Below are positions 1 through 7,811 of a stretch of DNA of 10,590 bases, piece after piece. The notes below the pieces were generated by a model. The model worked only from the letters and a program-made list of their open reading frames with translations, was not told where the DNA came from and made no database searches. The stretch's first letter is position 1; every line of letters starts with the position of its first letter. Source of the DNA: CAYXOX01 sp964466745 (GTDB taxonomy: Bacteria > Pseudomonadota > Alphaproteobacteria > Rhodobacterales > Rhodobacteraceae). The translations under genes were made by a program, and so were the position numbers. The DNA lies in the NCBI GenBank assembly GCA_964466745.1, contig CAYXOX010000111.1, positions 1-10,590 of the forward strand. The letters run 5' to 3'.

Positions 1-19
1 ATCCCGCAAGGGACGAGGG

Positions 20-59
20 CGGCGGATCGGGCAGTGGCAGCAGCTCGATCCGCCGTTTT
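20..59 (+). terminator. Terminator-like hairpin upstream of mraZ
   Basis: Bases 20-32 pair with 43-55 to form a 13-bp stem. It contains one G-U pair and a perfect core in which GGCGGATCG at 21-29 matches CGATCCGCC at 46-54. The loop is 10 bases and TTTT follows at 56-59. This is the form of an intrinsic terminator for transcription moving rightward; there is no T-tract on the other side. It probably ends transcription of a gene left of the window, but a leader attenuator for the dcw operon is also possible. The T-run is short, so activity is uncertain. Confidence 0.55.
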
Positions 60-82
60 CCGTAACAGGGGGCCGAACAGGC

Positions 83-88
83 GAAGGA
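83..88 (+). promoter_or_regulatory. Candidate ribosome binding site for mraZ (GTG start)
   Basis: GAAGGA lies 11 bases before the GTG at 100. It is the only purine-rich Shine-Dalgarno-like stretch near the conserved MraZ N-terminus. The longer ATG reading at 34 would begin inside the hairpin at 20-55, which argues for the GTG start. Confidence 0.45.
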
Positions 89-99
89 CCGCCGGGACA

Positions 100-603
100 G
101 TGGTTCTCAGGTTCAGAGGTGAAAGCCACCACAAGGTGGATGCCAAGGGCAGGGTCTCGATCCCGGCCCTGTTTCGCCGTGTCCTCCAGGAAGGCGATCC
201 CGAGTGGGCCGAGGGCCGGGCCGCGCAGATGGTGCTGGTCTACGGCGACCACCGCAAGAAGCGGCTCGATTGCTACACCGTTGCCGCCTTTCACGAGATC
301 GAAGACGAGATCATGTCGCTCCCGCGCGGCTCCATCGAGCGCACGGTGCTCACCCGCACGATGGTGGGCCCGTCGATGACGCTCGAGGTCGATCGTGACG
401 GGCGGATGGTGCTGCCCATCAAGCAGCGCGAGAAGATCGGGCTGGAAGGCGAGGCCTTCTTCACCGCCGCCGGCGATCACTTCCAGATCTGGAACCCCGA
501 GACCTTCGATGCCGAGGAAGCTTCGCGCACCGCGGCCTATCTCGACGAACAGTCCGAGGATTTCGACCCGCTCATCCTGCTCGACCGCGCCAAGGGGCAG
601 TAA
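100..603 (+). CDS. mraZ: MraZ, transcriptional regulator of the dcw cluster
   Basis: A 167-residue protein with the two tandem SpoVT/AbrB-like halves of MraZ. The first signature is at residues 14-22 (DAKGRVSIP) and the second at 98-106 (DRDGRMVLP), and the C-terminal half carries an FQIWNP motif. MraZ proteins form ring-shaped oligomers and in E. coli bind repeats ahead of their own gene to control the dcw operon; that role is transferred here by homology. I chose GTG at 100 because family members start at about this point, with RFRG a few residues in. An in-frame ATG at 34 would add 22 Arg/Ala-rich residues unlike MraZ and would overlap the upstream hairpin. The stop lies 3 bases before rsmH, so the two genes are almost certainly cotranscribed. 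The family is certain; the start is less so. Confidence 0.95.
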   Translation: MVLRFRGESHHKVDAKGRVSIPALFRRVLQEGDPEWAEGRAAQMVLVYGDHRKKRLDCYTVAAFHEIEDEIMSLPRGSIERTVLTRTMVGPSMTLEVDRDGRMVLPIKQREKIGLEGEAFFTAAGDHFQIWNPETFDAEEASRTAAYLDEQSEDFDPLILLDRAKGQ

Positions 604-606
604 CCG

Positions 607-1617
607 ATGGTGTCAGCGGCACAGGTCGTTCCCCCCGGTCCACCCGCGCCCCATGTCCCCGTCCTGCTCGGCCCGCTTCTTGCGGCCGTGGCGCCGGTGC
701 ACGGCACATGGCTCGATGGCACCTTCGGCGCGGGCGGCTATAGCCGTGGGCTGCTCGATGCGGGGGCCGAGCGTGTGATCGGTGTCGATCGCGACCCGGC
801 GGCCCTCGCGCTCGCCGCGTCCTGGTCGGGCGCGTATGGCAGCCGGCTCCGTCTGGAGCACGGCGTTTTTTCCGACATGGACGCGTTCGCCACCGGGCTC
901 GACGGCGTGGTGCTCGATCTGGGCGTCAGCTCGATGCAGCTCGACGAGCCAGAGCGGGGATTTTCCTTTCTGCGCGACGGACCGCTCGACATGCGCATGA
1001 GCGGCGAGGGGCCGAGCGCGGCCGATCTGGTGAACGAGGCTCCCGAGGCCGAGCTGGCGGATATCCTCTTCCGCTACGGTGAAGAACGCGCCTCGCGCCG
1101 GATCGCCCGCGCCATCGTGGCCACCCGCGCAGAGGCCCCCATCGAGACGACCGCCGCGCTCGCCGGCATCGTGGAACGCTGCCTGCCGCGGCCGAAGCCC
1201 GGCCAGATGCACCCGGCCACGCGCAGCTTCCAGGCTATCCGGATCGCGGTGAACGACGAGCTGGGCGAACTCGCGGCCGGGCTCGAGGCCGCGGAGCGGG
1301 CGCTGGCCCCCGGCGGCCGGATCGCGGTCGTCAGCTTCCATTCGCTGGAGGACCGCGTCGTGAAGCGCTTCTTCCAGCTCCGCTCGGGCGGCCTCGGTGC
1401 GGCCAGCCGGCACGCCCCGGAACGCGCGCCCGAGGAGCCGCGCTTTCGCGTTCTGACCCGGAAGCCCGTGGTGCCCGATCCCGAGGAGATGGAACGCAAT
1501 CCGCGCGCCCGGTCGGCCAAGCTGCGGGTGGCGGAACGCACAGATGCGCCGGCCGGCCGCGTGGATCGCGCCGCGCTCGGGCTGCCGGCGCGCGCGCTGG
1601 AAGGGGAGGGGGGCTGA
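607..1617 (+). CDS. rsmH: RsmH (MraW), 16S rRNA m4C1402 methyltransferase
   Basis: A 336-residue S-adenosylmethionine-dependent methyltransferase. By homology it methylates N4 of C1402 in the 16S rRNA decoding centre and is cytoplasmic. Visible signatures: HVPVLL at 16-21; the SAM-binding motif DGTFGAGGYS at 37-46 with acidic VDRD at 60-63; VVLDLGVSSMQLD at 101-113 followed by RGFSF; HPATRSFQAIRIAVNDELGEL around 202-222; SFHSLEDR at 243-250; and the C-terminal NPRARSAKLR at 298-307. The length is typical. AAGGGG at 592-597 is a good ribosome binding site 9 bases before the ATG. The stop codon overlaps the ftsL start as TGATG, so ftsL is probably translated by re-initiating ribosomes. Confidence 0.97.
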   Translation: MVSAAQVVPPGPPAPHVPVLLGPLLAAVAPVHGTWLDGTFGAGGYSRGLLDAGAERVIGVDRDPAALALAASWSGAYGSRLRLEHGVFSDMDAFATGLDGVVLDLGVSSMQLDEPERGFSFLRDGPLDMRMSGEGPSAADLVNEAPEAELADILFRYGEERASRRIARAIVATRAEAPIETTAALAGIVERCLPRPKPGQMHPATRSFQAIRIAVNDELGELAAGLEAAERALAPGGRIAVVSFHSLEDRVVKRFFQLRSGGLGAASRHAPERAPEEPRFRVLTRKPVVPDPEEMERNPRARSAKLRVAERTDAPAGRVDRAALGLPARALEGEGG

Positions 1618-1967
1618 TGCGCGGGCTTGCCTTCGCCCTGTCCGCACTGGCCGTCATCGGCCTCGCCTACTGGGCCTACCTCGAAAACTACCGGACCCAG
1701 ACCGCGATCCGCGAGGTCACCATGCTGCAGCGCGAGACGCGCGAGGCGCGGGCGCGCCTCTCGGTGCTGCGCGCCGAATGGGCCTATCTCAACCGGCCCG
1801 AACGTCTCCGCGAACTGGCCATCCTGAATTTCGACAGCCTGGAGCTTCTCGCGCTGGAGCCCCGCCAGTTCGGCAGCGTCGACGAGATCGCCTATCCCCC
1901 GCGCCCCGGCACGCGGCTCAACGCCCCGATCGAACTGAGCGCCGAAGCCCAGGACGGCGATCCATGA
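1617..1967 (+). CDS. ftsL: FtsL, bitopic cell division protein
   Basis: A 116-residue inner-membrane protein. A single hydrophobic segment at about residues 3-20 begins almost at the N-terminus. A charged, heptad-like coiled coil follows at about 24-57, then the motif AEWAYLNRPERLRELA at 53-68, typical of alphaproteobacterial FtsL; the tail at 90-116 is proline-rich and probably periplasmic. FtsL pairs with FtsB and FtsQ and helps switch on FtsW-FtsI at the septum; that is family knowledge. The cytoplasmic tail is only about two residues, whereas E. coli FtsL has a tail of some 30 residues used in recruiting partners. The gene overlaps rsmH by one base (purine-rich site AAGGGGAGGGGG at 1601-1612) and ftsI by ATGA. 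Its place between rsmH and ftsI is the canonical ftsL position. Confidence 0.92.
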   Translation: MRGLAFALSALAVIGLAYWAYLENYRTQTAIREVTMLQRETREARARLSVLRAEWAYLNRPERLRELAILNFDSLELLALEPRQFGSVDEIAYPPRPGTRLNAPIELSAEAQDGDP

Positions 1968-3748
1968 CGCGCACGCCACTGCGCCCGCTGGCCCGCGTTC
2001 TGCGCGCGCGGGACCGCGGCGAGAACCCCGACAGCATCGAGCGGGAGAACCGCCGCCTGCGCCACGAGGAAATGCGGGACAAACTGCGCAACCGCGCCGA
2101 GGGCCGGCTGCTGGTGCTCGGGCTCGTCTTCTTCTGCTGCTTCCTGGTGATCGGCGCGCGCATGGGCCTGCTCGCCGCCTCCGAGCCGGAAGAACCGCGG
2201 GCCGCGGCGACGGGGGCGGCGATCCTCAACCAGCGGGCGGATATCGTGGACCGCAACGGCCACATCCTGGCCACCAACTTCTCCACCCATTCGCTCTACG
2301 CCCAGCCACACCTGATGGTGGATCCGGGCCGCGCCGCCGAGGAGCTTGCGCGGATCTTCCCCGATCTCGATGCCGAAACGCTGCGTGGCCGGTTTACCGG
2401 GGACCGGCGCTTCTTGTGGATCAAGCGCACGCTCAGCCCCGAGCAGATGCAGGCGGTGCACGACATCGGCGAGCCGGGGCTGCTGTTCGGGCCGCGGGAA
2501 ATGCGGCTCTACCCCAACGGGCGCCTTGCGAGTCACGTTCTGGGCGGCGCCTCCTTCGGGCGCGAGGGCGTGCACTCGGCCGAGGTGATCGGCGTGGCCG
2601 GAGTGGAGAAGTATTTCGACGAATACCTGCGCGATCCGGCCAACGGCGGCGCGCCGCTCGAGCTGAGCATCGACATGACGGTGCAGGCCGCGGCCGAGCG
2701 GGTGATGCTCGGCGGGATGCGCCTTCTGAACGCGCGCGGAGCGGCGTCGGTGCTGATGGACGTGCACACGGGCGAGATCATCTCGCTGGTGAGCCTGCCC
2801 GATTTCGACCCCAACGACCGCCCGCCGCCCGCGACGGAGGGCGAGCCCGGCGACAGCCCGATCTTTAACCGGGCGCTGCAGGGCGTCTACGAGCTCGGAT
2901 CCGCCTTCAAGACGATCACCGCCGCACAGGCGCTGGAACTCGGCCTCGTGAACCCCGGCACGCTGATCGACACCACCGGCCCGCTCCGGTACGGGCGCCA
3001 CCGGATCCGGGATTTCTCGAACTACGGGCCCGAGCTCTCGGTCACCGACATCGTGGTGAAGTCTTCCAACATCGGCACCGCGCGCATGGCGATGCAGATC
3101 GGCGTGCAGCGCCAGCAGGCGTTCCTGAAGGCGCTGGGCATGCTCGATGCCACGCCGCTCGAGATGATCGAGGCAGCCGGTGCCGAGCCGCTCCTGCCGC
3201 CCAACTGGTCCGAGTTGTCGACCATGACGATCAGCTACGGCCACGGGCTCTCCGCTTCGCCGGTGCATCTCGCAACCGCCTACGCGAGCCTCGTCAACGG
3301 TGGCACGCTGGTGCGCCCGACGCTGGTGAAGCAGTCCGCGCCGCAGCGCGGGCCGCGGATCGTTTCCGAGCAGACCTCCCGCTCGCTCCGGACGATGCTG
3401 CGCCAGGTGGTGACCCGAGGGACCGCGAGCTTCGGCGAGGTTCCGGGCTACGCCGTGGGCGGCAAGACCGGCACGGCCGACAAGCCGCGGGCGCGCGGGG
3501 GCGGCTACTACGACGACAAGGTGCTTTCGACCTTCGCCAGCGTCTTCCCGGCCCACGATCCCCGCTACGTCCTGATCGTGACGCTGGACGAGCCTTCCGA
3601 GAACTCGGGAGACAGGCCACGCCGCACCGCAGGCTGGACGGCCGTTCCCGTGACCGCCGAGATGATCCGGCGCATCGCGCCGCTGATGGGGCTGCGCCCC
3701 GAGATTGAACCGCCCATGGCGGCGGGTGTAACACTTGCGGGCAACTAG
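1964..3748 (+). CDS. ftsI: FtsI (PBP3), septal peptidoglycan transpeptidase
   Basis: A 594-residue class B penicillin-binding protein, which crosslinks septal peptidoglycan in partnership with FtsW. An Arg-rich cytoplasmic tail (1-47) precedes a transmembrane anchor at about 48-68, and a PBP dimerisation domain begins near RADIVDRNGHILA (91-103). The transpeptidase domain carries the three expected motifs: SxxK as S313-A-F-K316 in YELGSAFK, SSN at 367-369 and KTGTA at 501-505. I chose ATG at 1964 because it overlaps the ftsL stop as ATGA, has AGGACGG at 1951-1957 as ribosome binding site, and gives the normal family length. An upstream in-frame start at 1544 lies inside rsmH and would add 140 non-homologous residues. 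SxxK reads SAFK where STFK or STVK is more usual; the catalytic Ser and Lys are intact. No PASTA domain is present. Confidence 0.97.
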   Translation: MTRTPLRPLARVLRARDRGENPDSIERENRRLRHEEMRDKLRNRAEGRLLVLGLVFFCCFLVIGARMGLLAASEPEEPRAAATGAAILNQRADIVDRNGHILATNFSTHSLYAQPHLMVDPGRAAEELARIFPDLDAETLRGRFTGDRRFLWIKRTLSPEQMQAVHDIGEPGLLFGPREMRLYPNGRLASHVLGGASFGREGVHSAEVIGVAGVEKYFDEYLRDPANGGAPLELSIDMTVQAAAERVMLGGMRLLNARGAASVLMDVHTGEIISLVSLPDFDPNDRPPPATEGEPGDSPIFNRALQGVYELGSAFKTITAAQALELGLVNPGTLIDTTGPLRYGRHRIRDFSNYGPELSVTDIVVKSSNIGTARMAMQIGVQRQQAFLKALGMLDATPLEMIEAAGAEPLLPPNWSELSTMTISYGHGLSASPVHLATAYASLVNGGTLVRPTLVKQSAPQRGPRIVSEQTSRSLRTMLRQVVTRGTASFGEVPGYAVGGKTGTADKPRARGGGYYDDKVLSTFASVFPAHDPRYVLIVTLDEPSENSGDRPRRTAGWTAVPVTAEMIRRIAPLMGLRPEIEPPMAAGVTLAGN

Positions 3749-3756
3749 GCGGGGCA

Positions 3757-3780
3757 GCGCCGCGGAAGAGCCGCGGGCGC
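3757..3780 (+). other. GC-rich hairpin in the ftsI-murE spacer
   Basis: In the 50-base spacer, CCGCGG at 3760-3765 pairs with CCGCGG at 3771-3776 around an AAGAG loop. A further three pairs (3757-3759 with 3778-3780) extend it past one bulged G. No T-tract follows, so it is unlikely to be an intrinsic terminator. It could protect or mark a processing point in the operon mRNA, or be chance in GC-rich DNA. The murE start follows 18 bases later. Confidence 0.4.
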
Positions 3781-3798
3781 GGTGAGGCAGGCGAGGCG

Positions 3799-5283
3799 AT
3801 GGTCGAGGCAGGGGCGAAAACGCTGGCGGAACTCGGCCTGAGGGCGCGGGGTGGCGCGGAAGCCCGTGTGACCGGCCTTGCGCTCGACAGCCGCGAGGTG
3901 CGGCCCGGCACGCTCTTCGCGGCGCTTCCCGGAAGCCGGGTTCACGGCGCCGAATTCATCTCCTACGCGCTTCGGATGGAGGCCGGCGCAGTGCTCACGG
4001 ATGCCGAGGGCGCGCGGCTCGCGGCGGATGTGCTCGGCGCCAGCGGGGTGCCGGTGGTGGTTGCCGAGGATGCGCGGGAGGCGCTGGCCTATGCCGCGGC
4101 GCTCTGGTTCGGCGCCCAGCCCGCCACCATGGTTGCGGTAACCGGGACCAACGGCAAGACGAGCGTGGCCAGCTTCACCCGCCAGATCTGGGAGGCGCTG
4201 GGCTATGCCGCGGCCAATCTCGGTACCACGGGTATCGAAGGCGCCTATGCCGCGCCGCTCGGCCATACCACGCCCGACCAGATCACCCTGCACCGCCACC
4301 TCGCAGCGATGGCGAAAGCGGGCGTGACCCACTGCGCCATGGAAGCCTCCTCCCACGGGCTCGACCAGCGCCGCCTCGAAGGGGTGCGCCTGCGGGCCGC
4401 GGCCTTTACCAATCTGAGCCAGGACCACCTCGACTACCACGGCACCATGGAGGCGTATTTCGACGCCAAGGCGGGCCTCTTCTCCCGGCTTCTGCCTGCC
4501 GAGGGCACTGTGGTGGCCGATCTCGACGATGCACACGGCCGGGCGGTGGCAGCCGCCGCGCGCGACCGGGGGCAGGACGTCGTTGGCGTGGGCCGCGCCG
4601 AGGACGCCGACCTGCGGCTGCTGGCGCAGCGCTTCGACACGACCGGCCAGGCGCTGCTTCTCGATTGGCAGGGTGAGCGGCACGAGATCCGGCTGGGGCT
4701 GATCGGGGGCTTCCAGGCGCAGAACGTTGCGGTGGCCGCTGCCCTCGTGGCGGCCGATGGCGAGCCCGCAGGGGAGGTCCTGCGGACGCTGCCTCGGCTG
4801 CGCACGGTGCGCGGGCGTATGGAACTGGCCGCCCGGCGCGGCAACGGCGCGGCCGTTTTCGTGGACTACGCCCATACCCCCGATGCGGTGGCCACCGCGC
4901 TCGCCGCGCTGCGCCCCCATGTTGCCGGGCGCATCGTGATCGTCCTGGGCGCGGGGGGCGACCGCGACCGTGGCAAGCGCCCGCTGATGGGCCGCGCCGC
5001 CGCGGCCCACGCCGACGTCGTGATCGTGACCGACGACAATCCCCGCTCCGAGGACCCTGCCGCCATCCGTGCCGCCATCCTCGAAGGGGCCCCCGAGGCG
5101 CTGGAGGTGGGCGACCGCGCCGAGGCGATATTGCGCGGGGTCGATGCGCTCGAGGCGGGCGACGCGCTGCTGGTGGCCGGCAAGGGGCACGAGACGGGGC
5201 AGACCGTGGGAGATGACGTTCTGCCCTTCGACGACGCGGAACAGGCCAGTGTCGCGGTGGCCGCGCTGGAGGGCCTCGCGTGA
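3799..5283 (+). CDS. murE: MurE, UDP-MurNAc-tripeptide synthetase (meso-DAP adding)
   Basis: A 494-residue Mur ligase. In the cytoplasm it joins meso-diaminopimelate to UDP-MurNAc-L-Ala-D-Glu using ATP. Domain 1 (about 1-108) binds the UDP substrate. The central ATPase domain has the P-loop TGTNGKT at 115-121, the ASSHGLDQ segment at 183-190, LSQDHLDYHG at 206-215 and the lysine expected to be carbamylated, K224 in FDAKAGLF. The C-terminal domain has DYAHTPDA at 356-363 and DNPRSEDP at 413-420. DNPR is the meso-DAP recognition motif, as opposed to the lysine-specific enzymes of many Gram-positives. The ATG at 3799 gives family length; GTGAGG at 3782-3787 or GCGAGG just before the start may serve as ribosome binding site, neither ideal. 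Its end overlaps murF by four bases (GTGA). Confidence 0.97.
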   Translation: MVEAGAKTLAELGLRARGGAEARVTGLALDSREVRPGTLFAALPGSRVHGAEFISYALRMEAGAVLTDAEGARLAADVLGASGVPVVVAEDAREALAYAAALWFGAQPATMVAVTGTNGKTSVASFTRQIWEALGYAAANLGTTGIEGAYAAPLGHTTPDQITLHRHLAAMAKAGVTHCAMEASSHGLDQRRLEGVRLRAAAFTNLSQDHLDYHGTMEAYFDAKAGLFSRLLPAEGTVVADLDDAHGRAVAAAARDRGQDVVGVGRAEDADLRLLAQRFDTTGQALLLDWQGERHEIRLGLIGGFQAQNVAVAAALVAADGEPAGEVLRTLPRLRTVRGRMELAARRGNGAAVFVDYAHTPDAVATALAALRPHVAGRIVIVLGAGGDRDRGKRPLMGRAAAAHADVVIVTDDNPRSEDPAAIRAAILEGAPEALEVGDRAEAILRGVDALEAGDALLVAGKGHETGQTVGDDVLPFDDAEQASVAVAALEGLA

Positions 5284-6710
5284 CCGCGCTCTGGACCGCG
5301 GCGGAGGCCGCCGCCGCCACGGGCGGGCGGGCGACGGGTGCCTGGCAGGCCCGCGGCGTCTCCATCGACAGCCGCACGCTGGAGCCGGGCGATCTCTTCG
5401 TCGCGCTCTCGGCGGCACGCGACGGGCACGGGTTCGTGGCCGACGCGCTGGCGAAGGGCGCCGCGGCGGCCCTGGTGGAGCACCGCCCGCCGGACGTGCC
5501 GGATGGCGCCCCGCTTCTGCTCGTGGACGATGTGCAGGCCGGGCTGGAGGCGCTGGGCAGGGCGGCGCGGCACCGCGCCCGCGCGCGGGTCGTGGGCATC
5601 ACCGGCTCGGTGGGCAAGACCTCGGTGAAGGAGATGCTGCGCACGGTGCTGTCGCGCCAGGGCGAAACCCATGCCGCCGAGAAGAGCTACAACAACCACT
5701 GGGGAGTGCCTTTGACGCTGGCGCGCATGCCGCGCAGCGCCGATTTCGCCGTCATCGAGATCGGGATGAACGCGCCCGGCGAGATCGCTCCGCTCGCGCG
5801 CATGGCCCGGCTCGACGTCGCGGTGGTCACGTCGGTGGCGGCGGCCCATCTCGCGGCCTTCGAAAGCCTCGAAGGCATCGCCCGGGAGAAGGCCTCGATC
5901 CTCGAGGGGCTGGCGCCTGGCGGCCCCGCGGTGCTCAACGCGGATGTCTCGACAACGGCGATCCTGCAGGAGACGGCGGCACGGCTGGGCGCGCGGCCGC
6001 TGCTCTTCGGGGAGGCCGGCCCGGACTACACGCTCGAGGAGGTGCGCGTCGCGGATGCCGCGACGGTGGTGCGCGCGACGCTGGCCGGCACGCCCGCGCT
6101 CTTCCGCCTGGCCGTCCCGGGGCGCCATTTCGCACTCAACGCGCTTGCCTGCCTCGCGGCAGTGGATGCGCTCGGTGCCGATACCGCGCGGGCGGCGGTG
6201 GACCTCGGCCTCTGGGCGCCGCCCTCGGGGCGCGGCACACGCGAGCGGATCGTGCTCGATCCCGTCGAGGATCTCGCCTTCGAGCTGATCGACGATGCCT
6301 ACAACGCCAACCCCGCCTCGCTGGCCGCCGCGCTCGAAGTGCTCGCTGCGGCGACCCCCAGCGATGGCGTCGGCCGCGTCTCGCGCGGGCGGCGCATCGC
6401 GATCCTCGGGGACATGCTGGAACTGGGGCGCACAGAGGCGGAGCTTCACGCGGCTTTCGCGGAGAACCGGCATCTGCTGGCCTGCGACCTTGTCCACTGC
6501 GTTGGGCCGCGGATGGAGCATCTGTGGCAGGCGTTGCCGCCCGCCATCCGGGGCCGCCATGCCACGACGGCGGAGGATCTCGCCGCCGTGGCAGGGCGGC
6601 TCGTGGACGCCGGCGACGTGGTGCTGGCCAAGGGCTCACTGGGCAGCCGGGTGAGCAGGGTCGTTGACGCGCTGCGCAAACTGGGGCACCCGGGCGCACC
6701 GGGCATATGA
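5280..6710 (+). CDS. murF: MurF, UDP-MurNAc-pentapeptide synthetase
   Basis: A 476-residue Mur ligase that adds D-Ala-D-Ala to UDP-MurNAc-tripeptide, the last cytoplasmic step before MraY. Visible motifs: the N-terminal substrate domain with SIDSRTLEPGDLF at 28-40; the P-loop GITGSVGKTS at 106-115; YNNHWGVPLTL at 137-147; IEIGMNAPGEI at 159-169; DAYNANPASL at 339-348; and ILGDMLELG at 375-383. The start is GTG at 5280, which overlaps the murE stop as GTGA and is preceded at 6 bases by a strong site, GGAGGG at 5268-5273. Translation is probably coupled to murE, giving matched amounts of consecutive pathway enzymes. MurE and MurF share the fold, but the NNHWGVP and DAYNANP motifs identify this one as MurF. 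Confidence 0.97.
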   Translation: MTALWTAAEAAAATGGRATGAWQARGVSIDSRTLEPGDLFVALSAARDGHGFVADALAKGAAAALVEHRPPDVPDGAPLLLVDDVQAGLEALGRAARHRARARVVGITGSVGKTSVKEMLRTVLSRQGETHAAEKSYNNHWGVPLTLARMPRSADFAVIEIGMNAPGEIAPLARMARLDVAVVTSVAAAHLAAFESLEGIAREKASILEGLAPGGPAVLNADVSTTAILQETAARLGARPLLFGEAGPDYTLEEVRVADAATVVRATLAGTPALFRLAVPGRHFALNALACLAAVDALGADTARAAVDLGLWAPPSGRGTRERIVLDPVEDLAFELIDDAYNANPASLAAALEVLAAATPSDGVGRVSRGRRIAILGDMLELGRTEAELHAAFAENRHLLACDLVHCVGPRMEHLWQALPPAIRGRHATTAEDLAAVAGRLVDAGDVVLAKGSLGSRVSRVVDALRKLGHPGAPGI

Positions 6711-6726
6711 GACGGACGGAAACACG

Positions 6727-7809
6727 ATGCTCTTCTGGCTGACCGCGCTCAGCGACGGAGGAGATTTCTTCAATCTCTTTCGATACATAACCTTTCGGGC
6801 CGGGGGCGCATTCTTCACCGCGCTCGTCTTCGGCTTCCTCTTCGGCCGCCCGCTGATCAACGTGCTGCGCCGCCGCCAGGGCCGGGGACAGCCGATCCGG
6901 GAGGACGGCCCGCAGGGGCATCGGCAGAAGGCGGGCACGCCGACCATGGGCGGCGTGCTCATCCTCGGAGCGGTGCTCGTCTCGACCCTGCTCTGGGCGC
7001 GGCTCGACAACCCGTTCGTGTGGATCGTGCTCTTCGTGACGGTCGGTTTCGGGGCCATCGGCTTCGCCGACGACTACAAGAAGGTGTCGCAGCAGAAGAG
7101 CGACGGGGTCTCCGGCCGGCTGCGACTCGCGCTCGGCTTCGTCATCGCCGCGGCAGCGGGCGTCTGGGCGAGCGCGTTGCACCCGGAGGCGCTGCAGAAC
7201 CAGCTGGCCTTTCCGGTGTTCAAGGACCTGCTCCTCAATCTCGGCCTTCTCTTCGTGCCCTTCGCCATGATCGTGATCGTGGGAGCGGCCAACGCGGTGA
7301 ACCTGACCGACGGGCTCGACGGTCTGGCGATCATGCCGGTGATGATCGCCGCCGGAGCGCTGGGGGTGATCGCTTATGCCGTGGGCCGGGTGGACTTCAC
7401 CGAATACCTCGACGTGCACTACGTGCCGGGGACGGGGGAAATCCTGATCTTCTGTGCCGGGCTGATCGGCGGCGGGCTGGGCTTTCTGTGGTACAACGCC
7501 CCGCCCGCGGCGGTGTTCATGGGGGATACCGGCAGTCTCGCCCTCGGCGGCGCGCTGGGCGCGATCGCGGTGGCCACCAAGCACGAGATCGTCCTGGCCA
7601 TCGTGGGCGGGCTCTTCGTGGTCGAGGCGCTCTCGGTGATCATCCAGGTGCTCTATTTCAAGCGGACCGGGCGGCGCGTGTTCCTGATGGCGCCGATCCA
7701 CCACCACTACGAGAAGAAGGGCTGGGCGGAGCCGCAGATCGTGATCCGGTTCTGGATCATCGCGCTGATCCTCGCGATGATCGGGCTGGCGACGCTGAAG
7801 GTGCGCTAG
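6727..7809 (+). CDS. mraY: MraY, phospho-MurNAc-pentapeptide translocase
   Basis: A 360-residue polytopic membrane enzyme that transfers phospho-MurNAc-pentapeptide from UDP to undecaprenyl phosphate, making lipid I on the cytoplasmic face. Hydrophobic segments alternate through the protein in the pattern expected for about ten transmembrane helices. Conserved sites: KAGTPTMGG at 68-76; the aspartate pair D115-D116 in FADDYKK; NLTDGLDGLA at 192-201; GDTGSLALGG at 266-275; and the histidine cluster APIHHHYEKKGW at 322-333. ATG at 6727 matches the usual N-terminus and length, with GGACGGA at 6714-6720 six bases upstream. An in-frame TTG at 6664 would overlap murF by 47 bases and add 21 unlikely residues. 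It lies 16 bases after murF. Confidence 0.97.
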   Translation: MLFWLTALSDGGDFFNLFRYITFRAGGAFFTALVFGFLFGRPLINVLRRRQGRGQPIREDGPQGHRQKAGTPTMGGVLILGAVLVSTLLWARLDNPFVWIVLFVTVGFGAIGFADDYKKVSQQKSDGVSGRLRLALGFVIAAAAGVWASALHPEALQNQLAFPVFKDLLLNLGLLFVPFAMIVIVGAANAVNLTDGLDGLAIMPVMIAAGALGVIAYAVGRVDFTEYLDVHYVPGTGEILIFCAGLIGGGLGFLWYNAPPAAVFMGDTGSLALGGALGAIAVATKHEIVLAIVGGLFVVEALSVIIQVLYFKRTGRRVFLMAPIHHHYEKKGWAEPQIVIRFWIIALILAMIGLATLKVR

Positions 7810-7811
7810 GC

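Noticed and set aside
1544..1963. N-terminal extension of ftsI by 140 residues
   Set aside because: It lies over rsmH and ftsL in another frame, has no family similarity, and the ATG at 1964 has both a ribosome binding site and the ATGA overlap with ftsL.
1892..3556. Very long antisense open frames (also 3745-5418, 4866-6560, 6136-8133 and 9085-10353)
   Set aside because: Each lies opposite a well-identified gene. In GC-rich DNA, stop codons are rare on the complementary frame, and the translations are Arg/Pro/Ala-rich with no recognisable domain.
6664..6726. TTG-initiated extension of mraY
   Set aside because: It overlaps murF and adds residues not seen in MraY; the ATG at 6727 gives the standard 360-residue protein with a good ribosome binding site.
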